A stretch of 31,807 nucleotides of DNA from assembly GCA_050699055.1 (NCBI GenBank), contig JBOHCT010000023.1, positions 1-31,807 on the forward strand, read 5' to 3'. This document shows, one piece after another, positions 9,091 to 17,851 of the stretch. How positions within the stretch are numbered: position 1 is the first letter of the stretch; every line of letters begins with the position of its first letter. The stretch comes from JBOHCT01 sp050699055. Lineage in GTDB: Bacteria > Actinomycetota > Actinomycetes > Streptosporangiales > JBOHCT01. Below the pieces are notes generated by a model, which saw nothing but the letters and a program-made list of their open reading frames with translations, made no database searches and was not told the origin of the DNA. Both the position numbers and the translations under genes were made by a program.

Positions 9091-11258
9091 CACTCGCCTC
9101 CAACGGAGATGTCTCGCGTGATCGATCCCCGGACTGCCGTGACCAGCTCGGCACGGGGTCCGTAGCCGTCCCCGTTACTCGGCGTACAGACGAGCAGGTA
9201 CGTGCCGTCGGTCCCCGAACACAGACGATAAGCCCCATCGGCGCCGGTGCGCGTACGGTCGAGCTGTCGGCCCTCGAGATCGGTGAGCGCCAGCACCGCC
9301 TCTACGGGGCGCTGTCCGTGCCCGTAGACCCGTCCGGCGATCACCGGACCATCGGCCACCGGAGGACGCGCGACGGTGGCAGGGCCATCCTGGCCAGAGC
9401 CGTTCGGGGTCATCGGCTGTCGAACCGTTGCCGTACTCCCGTTCGGGCCGCCATCTCGGCGACGCCACCCAGCCACTGACGGGTGATCGTCTCGCGCGCC
9501 CAGCGCTCTCAGTGTAACGAGAACCTCGTCGAGGACCTCCGGCAGCGGGCGCGACGCGGGCCCTCCCGCCGGGCTTTCAGGCTCCGCCGCGCTGTCAGGA
9601 CCTGCCGGACGGCCGCGGGACGGGGCGGGGGCGCCGCCCATGGAGGTGGCCAGCGGGACCTCCTTCAGGAACCACGCGACGATGAACGCCGCCGCCAGCA
9701 CGGGGACGAGATAGATGTACACGGGTGGCAGGGCGCCGGCGAACGCGGCGACGATCCCGTGAGCCAGCCGCGGCGGCAGCTGCTGCAGCTTCTCCGGGGT
9801 GATGCCCTGGGCATGTTGCGCGGCCCTGGACGCGAGCTGTGGTGGCAGGTGCTGCTGCAGCTGGCCCGCGAGCCTACTGGTGAACAGCGTCCCGATCACG
9901 GCGGTGCCGGCCGAGCCACCGATCTGGCGGAAGAAGTTGATGCCAGCGGTGGCGGTACCCAGGTCGTCGCGGTGCACGGCGTTCTGCACCGTCAGGACCA
10001 GCACGGGCATGATGAACCCGATGCCGAGGCCCAGGACGATCATGAAGACGCTGGACTGGGCGCGCGTGGTGTCGACACCCATGGTCGAGAGCAGGTACAT
10101 CCCCGCCGCCGCCAGCGGCGTCCCGATGAGCGGGAAGAACTTGTAGTGGCCGGTGCGCGACATCAGCTGTCCGGTGGTGATCGCGGCCACCATCAGCCCG
10201 CCCATCATCGGCAGCAGCAACAGCCCCGACCGGGTGGCGCTCACGCCGAGGACGAGCTGAAGGTACGTCGGGAGGTAGGCGACCGCTCCGAACATCCCGA
10301 GGCCCACCATCACCGCGAGCACCGCGTTGACCGCGAACGTGCGGTTGCGGAACAGGTGCAGCGGCAGCACGGGCTCGGCCGCCCGGCGCTCGGCGAACCA
10401 CCAGGCGACGCCGCAGACCACGATCCCAACGATGAGGCCGATCGTGATGGGGTCGGTCCACGCGTATTTGGTGCCGCCCCAGTCGATGAGCAGCACCAGG
10501 CTGGCGACCGCGCCGGCCAGCAGCCCGGCGCCCGCGAAGTCGATCTTCGGCCGGCGGCGCACCTCCGGCAGCTTCAGCGTGAGCGCGGTCACGACCAGCG
10601 CCGCGGCACCGATCGGCAGGTTGATGTAGAAGATGTACCGCCAGGTGATGTGCTGGGTGAGGTACCCGCCGAGCAGCGGCCCGAAGACCGTCGCGAGCCC
10701 GATCATCGGGCCCATGATGCTCATGTACCGGCCACGCCGGCGAGCGCTGACGATCTCCGCCATGATCGACTGGGCGCCCACCATGAGACCGCCGGCGCCA
10801 AGCCCCTGTATCGCCCGGAAGACGATCAGCATGTTCATCGTCTGGGCGATGCCCGACAGCACCGACCCCGCGAGGAACAGCAGGATCGCGAAGTGGAAGA
10901 GCCGCTTGCGCCCAACGATGTCGCCGAACTTGCCGTACAGCGGCATCGAGATGGTCTGGGCGAGCAGGTAGGCGGTGATGAGCCAGGAGATCTGGTTCAG
11001 GCCGTGCAGCTGCCCGGCGATCGTGGGCATCGCGGTCGACACGATCGTCTGGTCGAGCGCGGCCATCAGGATGCCGAGGATCAGCCCGAGGAAGATCAGC
11101 AGTAGCCGCTTTCGCGGGATGGTGTCCTGCACCCCTGCCTCCGGGACAGGGGGCGCCGACATGGTGGTTGAGGGTCGCGACAAGACAGTCCCTTCTTCTG
11201 GCCCTTCGCCAGGACTACGGGTGCGGCTCGCGACGCCGCGACTGTGGCGAGCCGTCAC
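9090..11258 (-). CDS. DHA2-family (EmrB/QacA-like) MFS transporter with C-terminal carboxypeptidase-regulatory-like domain
   Basis: A 722-residue multidrug-type antiporter of the 14-helix DHA2 family. Motif A reads YGKFGDIVGRKR, motif C reads GLATVFGPLLGGYL, and LDQTIVSTAMPTIAG in helix 1 is a family hallmark. After the last helix a charged linker (about 560-630) leads to a beta-sandwich module at about 635-722: GRVYGHGQRPVEA, LALTDLEGRQLDRTRTGADGAY, GTYLLVCT. This repeats the arrangement of the other transporter in the block. The GTG at 11258 overlaps the TetR stop (GTGA) with GGAG eight bases upstream. A TTG at 11183 behind GAAGGGA or the ATG at 11163 are alternatives that would trim a poorly conserved N-terminus. 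The substrate is unknown, and the TetR gene upstream suggests ligand-induced export. Confidence 0.9.
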   Translation of the reverse strand: MTARHSRGVASRTRSPGEGPEEGTVLSRPSTTMSAPPVPEAGVQDTIPRKRLLLIFLGLILGILMAALDQTIVSTAMPTIAGQLHGLNQISWLITAYLLAQTISMPLYGKFGDIVGRKRLFHFAILLFLAGSVLSGIAQTMNMLIVFRAIQGLGAGGLMVGAQSIMAEIVSARRRGRYMSIMGPMIGLATVFGPLLGGYLTQHITWRYIFYINLPIGAAALVVTALTLKLPEVRRRPKIDFAGAGLLAGAVASLVLLIDWGGTKYAWTDPITIGLIVGIVVCGVAWWFAERRAAEPVLPLHLFRNRTFAVNAVLAVMVGLGMFGAVAYLPTYLQLVLGVSATRSGLLLLPMMGGLMVAAITTGQLMSRTGHYKFFPLIGTPLAAAGMYLLSTMGVDTTRAQSSVFMIVLGLGIGFIMPVLVLTVQNAVHRDDLGTATAGINFFRQIGGSAGTAVIGTLFTSRLAGQLQQHLPPQLASRAAQHAQGITPEKLQQLPPRLAHGIVAAFAGALPPVYIYLVPVLAAAFIVAWFLKEVPLATSMGGAPAPSRGRPAGPDSAAEPESPAGGPASRPLPEVLDEVLVTLRALGARDDHPSVAGWRRRDGGPNGSTATVRQPMTPNGSGQDGPATVARPPVADGPVIAGRVYGHGQRPVEAVLALTDLEGRQLDRTRTGADGAYRLCSGTDGTYLLVCTPSNGDGYGPRAELVTAVRGSITRDISVGGE

Positions 11259-11845
11259 AGCCCGCGCTCCAGCAGGTCGAATGCTTCGTCGAGGTACTCC
11301 TCCGGCCCGCGGCCACGCTCAGTGGTCCAGCGATGCATCGCGACGCGGACCATGGTGACGGCCACCGCGGCCAGCAGCGACGGGTACGGGTCGCGCTCTC
11401 CATCGACGCCGATCCGCTCGGCGACGGCTTGGGCCAGCGTCCGTTCGAAGGCGGCGTACCTCGCGAGCTGGCGAGGCAGCAGCGACGGGTTCTCGCGGAC
11501 GAGGCGCTGGCGGGCCAGCATGTCGTCGCGGTTCGCGTGGGCGGAGTGCATGGCCGCGATCTCCTTGAGCACGACCCGCATCGATCGCAACGGCGACTCG
11601 GCGGCCGGGCGCGCCCTGATCGCCTCGGCGACCTCGGCGTCGGCCTCCGGGTCCTCGCCGACCAGCGCGTCTTCCTTGCAGGAGAAATAGTTGAAGAACG
11701 TACGGGGCGACACGTCGGCGACTGCGCTGATCTCCTCGACGGTGAGGCCCTCGGTGCCCCGCTCGAGGGCGAGCCGCAGCGCCGCCTTCCGTAGCGCTCG
11801 GCGGGTGGCCTGCTTCTTGCGCTCACGCAGGCCAGGCTCGGTCAT
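11255..11845 (-). CDS. TetR-family transcriptional regulator
   Basis: A 196-residue repressor. The N-terminal helix-turn-helix occupies about residues 12-58, with LTVEEISAVADVSPRTFFNYFSCKEDALV matching the TetR recognition helix and the helix that follows it. The C-terminal part is the variable ligand pocket. The start is placed at the ATG at 11845 (MTEPGLRERKK). A longer frame exists but would run through the promoter and operator-like region. The stop overlaps the start of the MFS gene by four bases, so regulator and exporter are one transcription unit, the usual layout for TetR-controlled DHA2 pumps. Inverted TTGC/GCAA elements cover the promoter just upstream, consistent with autorepression. 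The gene has no obvious pseudogene features. Confidence 0.92.
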   Translation of the reverse strand: MTEPGLRERKKQATRRALRKAALRLALERGTEGLTVEEISAVADVSPRTFFNYFSCKEDALVGEDPEADAEVAEAIRARPAAESPLRSMRVVLKEIAAMHSAHANRDDMLARQRLVRENPSLLPRQLARYAAFERTLAQAVAERIGVDGERDPYPSLLAAVAVTMVRVAMHRWTTERGRGPEEYLDEAFDLLERGL

Positions 11846-11864
11846 CGTGCTGTCCACTCGTTGC

Positions 11865-11892
11865 AGTATACGCATGGTTGCACGGCACGCAA
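11865..11892 (-). promoter_or_regulatory. Candidate sigma-70-type promoter of the TetR/MFS operon with overlapping inverted repeats
   Basis: On the minus strand, TTGCGT (11887-11892) and TATACT (11865-11870) are separated by 16 bases, a good match to -35/-10 elements, ending about 20 bases before the TetR start. The same stretch contains arms TTGC-N7-GCAA and TTGC-N7-GCAT, so a repressor bound there would cover the promoter. The TTGCA-N-TATAC core also occurs at the -10 of the MFS gene near 5756. Confidence 0.5.
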
Positions 11893-11971
11893 AATTACGC
11901 TCTACGCAACGCCAGCACAGGCTGCCCAGCCCCAATCGGCCGAAAGTGGGTCATGCGGACGCCCGGATCCA

Positions 11972-12021
11972 TGATCGCGAAGACATTCGCTCGCTATGGC
12001 AGGGAAAGGTCTTCGCGATCA
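11972..12021. repeat. 13-bp perfect inverted repeat with 24-base spacer
   Basis: The arms at 11972-11984 and 12009-12021 (core GATCGCGAAGAC and its exact complement) pair at all 13 positions. They lie in the gene-free 356 bases between the Uma2 gene and the TetR start. No U-tract follows on either strand, so a standard intrinsic terminator is not indicated. Confidence 0.75.
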
Positions 12022-12040
12022 CGATGGTCTCACATCGTGA
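12019..12040. repeat. 8-bp perfect inverted repeat (hairpin or operator)
   Basis: TCACGATG (12019-12026) and CATCGTGA (12033-12040) are exact complements around a six-base centre. It overlaps the right arm of the 13-bp repeat by three bases, so the two structures would compete if formed in RNA. Confidence 0.7.
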
Positions 12041-12201
12041 ACAGTAGAGCGCACCTTGTTCTCGCCATACGAGACGTTCAGGGACGTTACACCGCCCCAC
12101 GTTTCTGCCGGCGTTGTCCACCCAGCCGCTCGCCCGCGATGGTTGACGACCCGACTACGGTCGCTCACCCCATCGGGCGCGGCCTGACCCCCGATCAGCC
12201 C

Positions 12202-12762
12202 TCAGCCCGTCAGCGCGGAGAGATCCACGGTGAGCGGGGCCGGAACGGTGACAGCAACGGTGCCCTCGTGGTGGGCGGTGATCTTGTCGTAGCCGGCTCC
12301 GTGCCGCTGATAGATCTCCACGCTCGGGCCGCCTGTGGTCAGGTCCACGAGCCAGTAGTGCTGGATGCCGGCATCGGCGTATTCGGCGAGCTTGGTGATG
12401 CGGTCGGTGCGCACCGAGCCTTGGGAGACGATCTCGCAGGCAACTCTTACGGCGGCCGCCGCACACCGAGCCGCGTCCATAGGGGCAGCGCTGCTCACGA
12501 TGATGAGGTCGGGCACCCGCACGGTCGGTGGATGGGTGTCGAACAATACGACCTCGACCTCGGGCAACGCGCGCAGGTGGTCGGGTAGTTGGCCGCGCAA
12601 CTGGTAGCTCAGCTCGGACAGGGCCCACCGGTGACCGACACTTGGCCGTGGGCTCACCTGCAGCGTCCCCTCCACCAACTCGAAACGATGTGTGGTGTCT
12701 TCAGGGAGCGCACTCCACTCGTCAAGCGTCACCAGGTGATCCGGCCACAGTGCCACACTCAC
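12202..12762 (-). CDS. Uma2-family (DUF820) restriction-endonuclease-fold protein
   Basis: A 186-residue protein of the Uma2 family, which has a PD-(D/E)xK nuclease fold and is abundant in actinobacteria and cyanobacteria; its cellular role is poorly known. Visible family features are RFELVEG (about 26-32) and the core acids Asp85 in VRVPDLIIV and Glu110 in ACEIVSQGS. Lys124 follows in the RITKLAEYADAGIQHYWLVD block. All catalytic positions appear intact. The GTG at 12762 gives the usual family length, with a purine-rich AGAGGTGAG upstream; the longer frame adds a low-quality N-terminus. It stands alone, with 356 bases of repeat-bearing non-coding DNA downstream and an apparently gene-free stretch upstream, and is not obviously part of an operon. 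Confidence 0.88.
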   Translation of the reverse strand: MSVALWPDHLVTLDEWSALPEDTTHRFELVEGTLQVSPRPSVGHRWALSELSYQLRGQLPDHLRALPEVEVVLFDTHPPTVRVPDLIIVSSAAPMDAARCAAAAVRVACEIVSQGSVRTDRITKLAEYADAGIQHYWLVDLTTGGPSVEIYQRHGAGYDKITAHHEGTVAVTVPAPLTVDLSALTG

Positions 12763-13420
12763 CGCACTCTCACCTCTTCGTCGACTCTGCGTCTCCTGCC
12801 GCCAGCTGCGCCCGGTGGCCGGCCAACCGCCGCACCTCACCGGCGTTTGACAAGTCACGCTGTACGACGGAACTCGATCACGTCGTCGTCGTCCCCGTCA
12901 CGGGCACCCGTGGCCCGGAGGGCACGCAGTGTCCCTCACAGGCGACGCGGCGCTTACCCGTTACCCCGAGTCCTACGCCGACGTCACCAGCCTGCAGCCG
13001 GCAGCCGCGGCCGCTTCCAGAAAAGGCGCGGACTGCTGAGCAGCGCCGAGATCGCCCACCTCGAGGACCGGCTCCGGGTATACCTCGGCCTGTGACCGCA
13101 GCAGCCGGACATCCCGTCAACTCCCGCGCAGAAACCAATCCACCATGGAGATCTCACACGACGGCAGCTGGGCTCCAGCCCACCCGCGCGGGCCGCACGG
13201 CCGACCGGAAGGGGAGGGTGGATACTCGTTGTCGTCGGCGAGACCCTCCATCGACGACGAGGTGGTGCTCGGACTCCTCGACGCCGGCGGCGAGCGCACC
13301 CCTGGCCTGGCCCTGGAAACCGGTCCCGCGGGTCCAGCGAGGCAGAGCCTGTGACGAAGGCACTCCGGAAGCGCCAACCGCGGGACATCGACAGGCCAAC
13401 CGACCTTCAAAATCGCGAAC
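12763..13420. other. 658 bases without a convincing gene
   Basis: No frame on either strand has both actinobacterial codon bias and a recognisable protein over any length. Two short plus-strand stretches look protein-like but are broken: one reads TRYPESYADV near 12950-12990 and stops soon after, and another in a different frame ends in SSAEIAHLEDRLRVYLGL at 13095. They may be remnants of one or two decayed genes. I see no terminal repeats or transposase trace. Confidence 0.4.
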
Positions 13421-16400
13421 TCAACGTTCATGAACGAGAGCTTCTTCGAGCCCGAAGGCGCCGGACTCGGACAGCTGGTCGATGACGTCGAGACACCTGG
13501 TCCGCATGGCCTCATCGCCCTGCCTATACAACCTCAACACCACGGCGACGATATCGTCGCTCGTCGCGGCTCTGCGTGTCCTGATATCGCCTAGGTTGGC
13601 GCCGGCGACCTCGACAGCACGCTCGCACGCGTTCACCGTCGCTTCGGGCAGCAGCTGTTTCGAGCGGGCGAGGGCAGAGAACAAGTCATCGAAGTGCTCC
13701 TCATACGCGGCGCTCGTCGTGAACGACGCGACGAGCATCTGCGCGATCTCGGTGTCCAGGTCGCCGACAGACCGAACAGAGGGCGCGGCCGCCTTCCGCA
13801 CGGTGGGGTCCTCGTCGTTGAACAGCAGGATCAACTGCTGGAGGGCGACGGTGGGGTTGGTTGCGATCGCCTTGGCCGACCCGCGCCGCGCGGGTGGGCA
13901 GAGATCTACCAGGTCAGTCGGTGCTGGGTCGACGAGCACGTCGTGTACGAACGCGATCGCCCATACCTGACCGCCGCGTTCGGCGACGGACTCCGGCCCG
14001 TCGAGGGCTCGACGCAGATAGGAAGCAAACCGCTCCGGCTCCCGAAGCAGAGCGACCTGCAACAAGCGGCAGGTTGTGACTGAGTCGAACACGTGGACGG
14101 ACGCGTCAAGCAACTCGGCCGCGATGTCCTGAGCGGCCTGCGGGTGTGAGTTCATCAGCGCGAGGACGGCCTCGGCCGCCTGAGTTCGCACCGCCAGGAT
14201 CGGGTCCCTCGCGAGCGCCGCGACGGTGGGCATGAGGCGGCCGGCATGCCGTGGGGCAGCGGCCAGCAGGCGAGCGGTGGTCCGGGCTGCGGCTCCCCGG
14301 GTACAGTTCAGTCCTGCCGTCAGCAGGTCGCCTCCGTAGTAGAACTGCCCGGATCCTGCCTCGGTGCGCGCTGACTCGAGGTCGGGGTCGTCGTCGGTGG
14401 CGCACTCCTCGAGCAAACTGAGAAGGGTGTCGTCAGCGTCGGCGGCTACGGCCTCCACCGCCCGGCAGATCTCTTTGCCCACACTTTGCCCAGCGACCTG
14501 GCGGGCGTGCTCACAGAGTTGGGCCAGCAGGGGGACCGGCACCTTTGCCGCGACTGCCGCGATCACCTGGCCTAGGTGCACTGGTGGCGTGTCGAGGTCG
14601 AAGGTGAGCGCCAGCCGCGCGAACCGCTCGGGCTCCGACTCGGCCCGTGACCCCAGCAGCCGCGCGAGCTCTGTAGCGCCGCCGACCGGCCGTTCCTCGG
14701 ACCAGTTCGTCTCGTCGCTGCGGTATTTTCGGATCGCGCGAGTCCAGTCCTCGTCGGTAAGGAGATCCGCAGCAGCCGGGGGAATCGGCGGCCCCACAAC
14801 GTGGGCCTCCATGGCCTGCGGCGCTGCCGGTGGAAAGTCGGAGAACTTCCGCTCCAGTTCAGCCACACGACGGGCGACCGCGTCGGATCGACGCGACGGT
14901 TCTACGCCCGACAGCAGCTCATACTGCGTCCGGCCACGCAGGTGCCGCCACTCTGGCGTCTTCTCCCGAGCCGGGTAATACTCAAGAAGCCGTTCGGTGA
15001 GTGCGTTTAGGTGTGCTGCGTCGCAGCACCTGGTAGCGCTCTCTACCAGCTCACGCGAGGCCCAGCGGGGACTGTCCGCCCAGCCGAGGCCGAAGTTACG
15101 GTCATCGGAGAGCAGCCACTCAGCAGCATCATTGCCCCTTCCCGCCGACGTAAGGGCGCGACAGGCCAGGAACCGTAGCTCCTCTATATCGCTGTCGGCG
15201 AGCGGTCGCACCAGTGCAGTCACCGCCTCTGGCTGCTCCTGGCCGAGCAGCCACAGGGCGTCCTCGACTCCTGCGAACACCGCATCGTCGACCCCGTGGC
15301 GGGCACCGATGTATCGCAGCCCCCAACGCTTGCTGCATCGCAGGTACTCGGTTCTCGTAGCCGAGGCAGTCGCCTCCACTACGCCAACGACGAACGGGAG
15401 CACCTCCTCGACGAAGGCCGCCGGCGCGGCTGTAGCGACCTTGCAGATTGTGGAGTCGCCGCCAGCGGATGAGTAGGGACTCAGGTGCCCCGACTCGAAC
15501 GGGTCTCCACCACCCTCCGCCTCGGCCCGGACGAACGCACGGCACAGGTATGCACCGATCAGCCGCGCGGCGCCAGTCGGGTCCTCACTCTGGATACCGT
15601 AGACGATCGACCAGAAGTCGGAGTTGACCGCTATGGGTCCGCGGGCGTCATCAAGATCGCCGCGCTCGATGAGCTCGACCGCGAGATCGACCAGGCTGGG
15701 GGTCAGTGACCACTCGACCAGGGCGCGCAGCCGGAGCCGCCACGCCTCCGATGTGCCCATGTGCGGGCGGACGAGCGCGGCCACCCGCGCGGGGCGCTGT
15801 CGGGCGGCGAGTACGAGCTGGTGCGCAGCAAGGTCCACTGTGTTGGCATCGTCCAACAGAACCCCCCAGCGCCCCGCAGCGTCAGCCGCGTCGAACCACC
15901 GGGGCGAGGAGAGCAGGGCGGCCAGGCGTCGTCCGTGCTTGTGGTGACCGAAGGCGAGCGGCTCCACCGCCCGCCAATCCTCGACCTCCGCGTCCAGCTG
16001 GCCCAGCACCGTGACGACCACCTCCTGCAGATGCGTCCGCACGGAGTCGCTGGTCAGCAGCCGAACCACCGCTTTGCGGAACGCGCCGCGGTCGTTGGCG
16101 GCGAGGTACTCGAGGACCTGTCGGGCCTGCGCCCGGCGAAAGAGATGTTGGCCCGACTCGACGAGGAAGTTATGCAGGTCCCGGCCGGCGGCGACGAACG
16201 CGCGCGCGAACAGGAAGTCGAAGTACGTCTCGTGGAAGAACCCGACACGGTCGGCATCCTCAACAAGCACCCCCCGGGAGACGAGGGCGGCAACCTCGGT
16301 GGCGGGCGCGCTGTCGAGGACGGCGGCGGGGGCCTGTAGGCGCTCACGGTCGCTCATGAACCGCACGAGTGCTCCGGTGATCGCGTCCCAGTCAAGGTGG

Positions 16401-17851
16401 CCGACCTGCCGGTCGATGTCGCGGCAGAGGTCTGCGGTGAACTGCTTGTAGAGGTCTGACAGGGTGCGGTACGGCGCTTCCCGGGAGGAGGGCGACAGCC
16501 GGCTGAACACGGCGAGGTGCAGCGGGACGCACAGCAGCCGCAGCGTGGATTCGGCCAGCGCCGTCGTGTCGATGCCGGCCTGCTCGAGCGTCGTACGTAC
16601 GTCGTCGAGTGCGAGGTCGCCGACCGCCAGGGAGTCGACGCGCGCCTCGTCAGAGAGCAGGGACTGCATCCGCGGGTCGCCTGTCAGGTCGACGGTCCGC
16701 GCGGCCAGCACGACCTTGACGTTCGGCAGGGACGCGGTCTGGTCGAGCAGTTCCACGACCGCGTCGTAGCTATCTGGCATCCGGCCGCTGTAGGTGCTGA
16801 CCGCGTCGAGCTGGTCGACAAGCAGCACGGCGGGGGCGCCCTCGGCGACACCGGCGAGCAGGACCGCAGGCGACGCCGACAGGTCGAATACGCGGCCGAG
16901 CGCCGCGGCCGTCTGCGAGGCGGGGTTCGCCGCGTCCATACGCACGGCCGCGGCGAACCAACCCGCCGCCGTGAGCTTCCGCAGGGCCTCGGCGGCGACG
17001 GTCGACTTCCCCGATCCGGCCTTGCCATGGACCACCACGACCTGCCGCTCGTCTGCGCCCGACAACCGCTCCACCAATTGGTCCACGGTCGGCTGCGGGA
17101 CCGTACCAAGTGAGGGGCGCGCCGCACCCACGTGTCGGTGATGCCGCACTACCGTCGCCGACAGAGCATCCACGGTCGTGGGATCACCGGCCAGCAACCG
17201 TCGAGCGAACCCCTTCTCATCCAGGTGTGCCCAGATCATCGGAGCGTTGAGAGTCTGGTGGAGCATGTCGTCCAACCAGCCACGAAGCTCGTTGACGACC
17301 ACCTCCGGGTCGTCTTGCATCAGCAGCTCGTAGCTGAGATGCAGGAGGCGACGAAGGTGTTCGGGCGGCTGATGCTCGACGTGCGCACGCTGCAGGTACT
17401 CCCACGCGATGACGTCGGCGACCCCCCAGGTCGTGGCAAGCCGCTCGAACTCCGGCCGCTGCTCCTTGGCGAGCATCTCGATGTATTCGTCGAGCGTCGC
17501 GGCGTCACGAGCCCGCGAGGACAGACTGTCGAGGTCGGGTGCGCGCGTGGACAGCACCAGCCGGACGTAGTCTCCACGCGCGAGGTGGCCCTCTATCGAG
17601 GGCAGAACACCCCGGGTGATAAGACGCTGGAGCGTCCAGGTACCCCCAGCGGGCGCATCCTTGACCTGCTCATGCCAACGGCCGCTCGGCTCGTCGATCC
17701 AGAACTCGACACCGATCCCAGCCTCACCCGGCTGCTCCAGCCGGATGCGGGTCGCTTTTCCGGAGAGGACATCGGCGACGCGGTACAGGGTCCACCAGTC
17801 CTCGTAGCGGTTGCCGAGCTTGTCGGCGGCCCCACCCGGCAGTCCCGACAT
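13421..17851 (-). CDS. Large STAND NTPase with N-terminal DUF4297/Cap4-like nuclease-type domain and helical-repeat C-terminus (Avs-like)
   Basis: A 1476-residue protein. Residues 1-100 (GGAADKLGNRYEDWW, then VEFWID and HEQVKD) resemble the DUF4297/Cap4 dsDNA-nuclease-type domain of PD-(D/E)xK fold; Glu49 and the Gln62-x-Lys64 pair would be its core. A linker leads to a P-loop NTPase: Walker A GKAGSGKST at 276-284, Walker B AVLLVDQLD at 341-349, and a sensor-like VVLAART at about 380-386. A helical region follows at about 400-520, including CVPLHLAVF. The remaining 950 residues are HEAT/TPR-like helical repeats such as DPILAVRTQAAEAVLALM and NDEDPTVRKAAAPSV. Effector, STAND switch and long repeat sensor is the layout of Avs/NLR-like phage-sensing proteins. 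The ATG at 17851 follows GAGAGGGGGG. It is a single-gene unit, and defence is inferred from architecture and neighbours. Confidence 0.85.
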   Translation of the reverse strand: MSGLPGGAADKLGNRYEDWWTLYRVADVLSGKATRIRLEQPGEAGIGVEFWIDEPSGRWHEQVKDAPAGGTWTLQRLITRGVLPSIEGHLARGDYVRLVLSTRAPDLDSLSSRARDAATLDEYIEMLAKEQRPEFERLATTWGVADVIAWEYLQRAHVEHQPPEHLRRLLHLSYELLMQDDPEVVVNELRGWLDDMLHQTLNAPMIWAHLDEKGFARRLLAGDPTTVDALSATVVRHHRHVGAARPSLGTVPQPTVDQLVERLSGADERQVVVVHGKAGSGKSTVAAEALRKLTAAGWFAAAVRMDAANPASQTAAALGRVFDLSASPAVLLAGVAEGAPAVLLVDQLDAVSTYSGRMPDSYDAVVELLDQTASLPNVKVVLAARTVDLTGDPRMQSLLSDEARVDSLAVGDLALDDVRTTLEQAGIDTTALAESTLRLLCVPLHLAVFSRLSPSSREAPYRTLSDLYKQFTADLCRDIDRQVGHLDWDAITGALVRFMSDRERLQAPAAVLDSAPATEVAALVSRGVLVEDADRVGFFHETYFDFLFARAFVAAGRDLHNFLVESGQHLFRRAQARQVLEYLAANDRGAFRKAVVRLLTSDSVRTHLQEVVVTVLGQLDAEVEDWRAVEPLAFGHHKHGRRLAALLSSPRWFDAADAAGRWGVLLDDANTVDLAAHQLVLAARQRPARVAALVRPHMGTSEAWRLRLRALVEWSLTPSLVDLAVELIERGDLDDARGPIAVNSDFWSIVYGIQSEDPTGAARLIGAYLCRAFVRAEAEGGGDPFESGHLSPYSSAGGDSTICKVATAAPAAFVEEVLPFVVGVVEATASATRTEYLRCSKRWGLRYIGARHGVDDAVFAGVEDALWLLGQEQPEAVTALVRPLADSDIEELRFLACRALTSAGRGNDAAEWLLSDDRNFGLGWADSPRWASRELVESATRCCDAAHLNALTERLLEYYPAREKTPEWRHLRGRTQYELLSGVEPSRRSDAVARRVAELERKFSDFPPAAPQAMEAHVVGPPIPPAAADLLTDEDWTRAIRKYRSDETNWSEERPVGGATELARLLGSRAESEPERFARLALTFDLDTPPVHLGQVIAAVAAKVPVPLLAQLCEHARQVAGQSVGKEICRAVEAVAADADDTLLSLLEECATDDDPDLESARTEAGSGQFYYGGDLLTAGLNCTRGAAARTTARLLAAAPRHAGRLMPTVAALARDPILAVRTQAAEAVLALMNSHPQAAQDIAAELLDASVHVFDSVTTCRLLQVALLREPERFASYLRRALDGPESVAERGGQVWAIAFVHDVLVDPAPTDLVDLCPPARRGSAKAIATNPTVALQQLILLFNDEDPTVRKAAAPSVRSVGDLDTEIAQMLVASFTTSAAYEEHFDDLFSALARSKQLLPEATVNACERAVEVAGANLGDIRTRRAATSDDIVAVVLRLYRQGDEAMRTRCLDVIDQLSESGAFGLEEALVHER

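Noticed and set aside
9483..11105. 540-codon plus-strand open frame opposite the second MFS gene
   Set aside because: Antisense shadow: strongly hydrophilic low-complexity translation with no start context.
13145..13354. Possible 69-residue plus-strand gene
   Set aside because: Ala/Gly/Pro-rich, no ribosome site, no recognisable motif, and the codon pattern is not convincing.
15761..16339. 192-codon plus-strand frame inside the STAND NTPase gene
   Set aside because: Overlaps a gene with clear domains and codon bias on the other strand; no family or ribosome site.
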